Shown here one piece after another: positions 6,093 through 7,673 of a DNA stretch of 7,673 nt. Origin of the DNA: an uncultured Oligoflexia bacterium (lineage in GTDB: Bacteria; Bdellovibrionota; Bacteriovoracia; Bacteriovoracales; Bacteriovoracaceae); the NCBI GenBank assembly GCA_950060715.1, contig CATLVA010000054.1, positions 1 to 7,673 on the forward strand. The letters run 5' to 3'. A program made the position numbers and the translations under genes. The first letter of the stretch is position 1. Every line of letters starts with the position of its first letter. A model generated the notes under the pieces. That model was not told where the DNA came from and ran no database searches. It saw only the letters and a list, made by a program, of their open reading frames with translations.

Positions 6093-7673
6093 ATGGAGCA
6101 GAATCAAGAACTTGATAATTTCTCTTTTGTAAATTCAGAGAAAAGTATTTTGAAGTTCTGGCAGGAAAACAAAATATTTGAAAAATCGCTGGAGAAAACC
6201 AAAAATAACGCTCCTTATATTTTTTATGATGGTCCTCCTTTTGCAACGGGACTTCCCCACCATGGGCATTTAGTCGCTTCCACAATCAAAGATATCATAC
6301 CCCGCTACTTCACTATGCAGGGTCGCTATGTGGATAGACGATTTGGGTGGGATTGCCACGGTCTTCCGATTGAACAACAGATCGATAAAAAATTTGGTAT
6401 GAGTGCTAATGATTACGTCGCTGAAAATGGAATTAAAGCTTATTGTGATGCTTGCCGTGAGATCGTTCTGACCTACACTTCTCAATGGGAGAAGACTATA
6501 AGTCGCCTAGGTCGCTGGGTTGATTTTGAAAACGACTACAAAACGATGGATCTTGATTTCATGGAATCTGTTTGGTGGGTTTTCAAACAAGCTTGGGACA
6601 AAGGGCTTATCTACGAAGGCTTTAAAGTTGTTCCTTATTCAGTGGCCCTTCAAACTGGACTTTCTAATTTTGAGGCCACCTCAAATTACCAAGACGTGCA
6701 AGACCCTGCTGTCACGATCTTATTTAAGATTGAAGGATCAGATGAGCATTTAAGTGCTTGGACTACTACTCCTTGGACGTTGCCTTCAAATATGGCACTA
6801 ATCGTAAACAAAGAAATTGATTATGTTTTAGTCCATGAAAAAACGAGAGATGTGAAATTCTACATCGCAGAAGCTAGAGTTGAAGCCTATAAAAAAGGTA
6901 ATGACTTTGAGATTCTTAAAACAGTAAAAGGCTCAGACTTAGTTGGTCTCAAATATGAACCGCTTTTTGATTACTTCAAAGACCAGAAGGAAAATGGTGC
7001 TTTCCAAGTTGTAAGTGATGATTATGTTACTACAAGTGATGGTACAGGTATTGTTCACTCGGCTCCAGCTTTTGGTGAAGACGATAATAGAGTTTTAAAA
7101 GAACACAATATTTCAGCATTCGCGCTTCCATTAAATGCAAAAGCTGAATTTACTTCAGAAGTAACTGACTTCGCGGGACAATATATCAAAGATGCTGATA
7201 AAAATATCATCAAGCACCTTAAAGATAATGGAAAGTTATTCCACCAATCAGTACTCGTTCACAGTTATCCTTTCTGCTATAGAACTGATACGCCGTTAAT
7301 TTATATGGCCATGCCACAGTGGTATTTGAATGTAGACCAAATCAAAGACGATATCCTTGCTTCAAACAAAGAGATCTACTGGGTTCCAGATCATATTAAA
7401 GAGGGACGTTTTGGAAAATGGCTTGAAGGAGCCAGAGACTGGGCAATTTCAAGAAAGAGATTTTGGGGAACCCCGCTTCCAGTTTGGAAAAATGAAGAGA
7501 CAGGTAACTTTATAGCTGTTGGGTCGGTTGAAGAACTAAAAGAGCTTTCTGGTATAAAAGTTGAAGACCTACATCGTGAAGTTGTCGATGAAATTAGTTT
7601 CACTAAAGATGGTGAAGCTGGAGTTTATAAAAGAATTGAAGATGTTTTCGATTGCTGGTTTGAATCAGGATCA
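6093..7673 (+). CDS. ileS: Isoleucyl-tRNA synthetase, N-terminal half (3' end cut by window edge)
   Basis: Class I synthetase that charges tRNA-Ile and edits mischarged valine. The first 527 residues of an expected roughly 1,030-1,060 are visible. The ATP-binding signature is GLPHHGHL (His56-x-Gly58-His59), inside DGPPFATGLPHHGHL. Next come VDRRFGWDCHGLPIE, the editing (CP1) domain with the Thr-rich TTTPWTLPSN at 224-233, and GTGIVHSAPAFGEDD near 317-331, which carries the conserved editing Asp. After these are HSYPFCYRTDTPLIY, GARDWAISRKRFWGTPLPVW at 446-465 and CWFESGS at the edge. The DGPPFATGLPH and RRFGWDCHGLP wording is that of type 2 (eukaryote-like) IleS rather than the E. coli form. 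The KMSKS loop and anticodon-binding domain lie beyond the window. AGGAGT at 6081-6086 sits 7 bases before the ATG, fixing the start. The gene is transcribed away from the FecR-domain/maf operon. Confidence 0.97.
   Translation, partial: MEQNQELDNFSFVNSEKSILKFWQENKIFEKSLEKTKNNAPYIFYDGPPFATGLPHHGHLVASTIKDIIPRYFTMQGRYVDRRFGWDCHGLPIEQQIDKKFGMSANDYVAENGIKAYCDACREIVLTYTSQWEKTISRLGRWVDFENDYKTMDLDFMESVWWVFKQAWDKGLIYEGFKVVPYSVALQTGLSNFEATSNYQDVQDPAVTILFKIEGSDEHLSAWTTTPWTLPSNMALIVNKEIDYVLVHEKTRDVKFYIAEARVEAYKKGNDFEILKTVKGSDLVGLKYEPLFDYFKDQKENGAFQVVSDDYVTTSDGTGIVHSAPAFGEDDNRVLKEHNISAFALPLNAKAEFTSEVTDFAGQYIKDADKNIIKHLKDNGKLFHQSVLVHSYPFCYRTDTPLIYMAMPQWYLNVDQIKDDILASNKEIYWVPDHIKEGRFGKWLEGARDWAISRKRFWGTPLPVWKNEETGNFIAVGSVEELKELSGIKVEDLHREVVDEISFTKDGEAGVYKRIEDVFDCWFESGS

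Noticed and set aside
6079..7603. Several minus-strand and alternate-frame ORFs of 70 or so codons within ileS
   Set aside because: They lie entirely or almost entirely within a continuous, motif-rich ileS frame, and none shows a recognisable motif or ribosome-binding site.
1..7673. A mobile element, CRISPR array, toxin-antitoxin pair or defence cluster
   Set aside because: No repeat-spacer series, transposase, integrase, nuclease or antitoxin-like gene was found; the lone small basic protein has no partner gene beside it.

Overview
The window is AT-rich, densely coded bacterial chromosome. It carries seven confident protein genes, two of them cut by the window edges, and one small probable gene. 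It has no rRNA, tRNA, insertion sequence, phage gene or CRISPR array that I can see. The combination of a TatT/DctP TRAP pair, an exported FecR-domain protein without a sigma or TonB partner, and a type 2-looking isoleucyl-tRNA synthetase would fit a free-living or predatory Gram-negative bacterium such as the Bacteriovorax/Bdellovibrio group. That placement is an inference from gene style, not a demonstrated match.

Layout. (1) 1-1443, minus strand: a TatT lipoprotein gene followed, with a one-base stop/start overlap, by the 5' part of a DctP-type solute-binding protein gene. Together they form the periplasmic half of a TRAP transporter; the membrane subunits would lie beyond the left edge. 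A plausible sigma-70-type promoter lies at 1481-1509. (2) 1444-1764: a divergent non-coding stretch holding that promoter, an extended -10 element facing right, and a long leader. (3) 1765-1944, plus strand: a 59-codon ORF with a strong ribosome-binding site, encoding a very basic small protein. (4) 1955-3319, minus strand: an aldehyde dehydrogenase of the Sad/YneI succinate-semialdehyde type, convergent with the small gene and only 10 bases from it. (5) 3320-3467: a spacer with a perfect 12-base inverted repeat. (6) 3468-5980, minus strand: three overlapping genes that look like one transcription unit. In order of transcription these are a 500-residue exported FecR-domain protein, Maf nucleotide pyrophosphatase and a small exported helical protein. 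(7) 5981-6092: a divergent promoter region. (8) 6093-7673, plus strand: the N-terminal half of ileS, running off the right edge.

Functionally this is mostly housekeeping (ileS, maf), small-molecule metabolism (aldehyde oxidation, TRAP uptake) and lineage-specific exported proteins. I see no clear new multi-gene defence or mobile system. The items most worth a second look are the small basic protein with its long leader and possible leader peptide, the 12-base inverted repeat after the maf operon, the FecR-domain/Maf/exported-protein operon, and the form of IleS.
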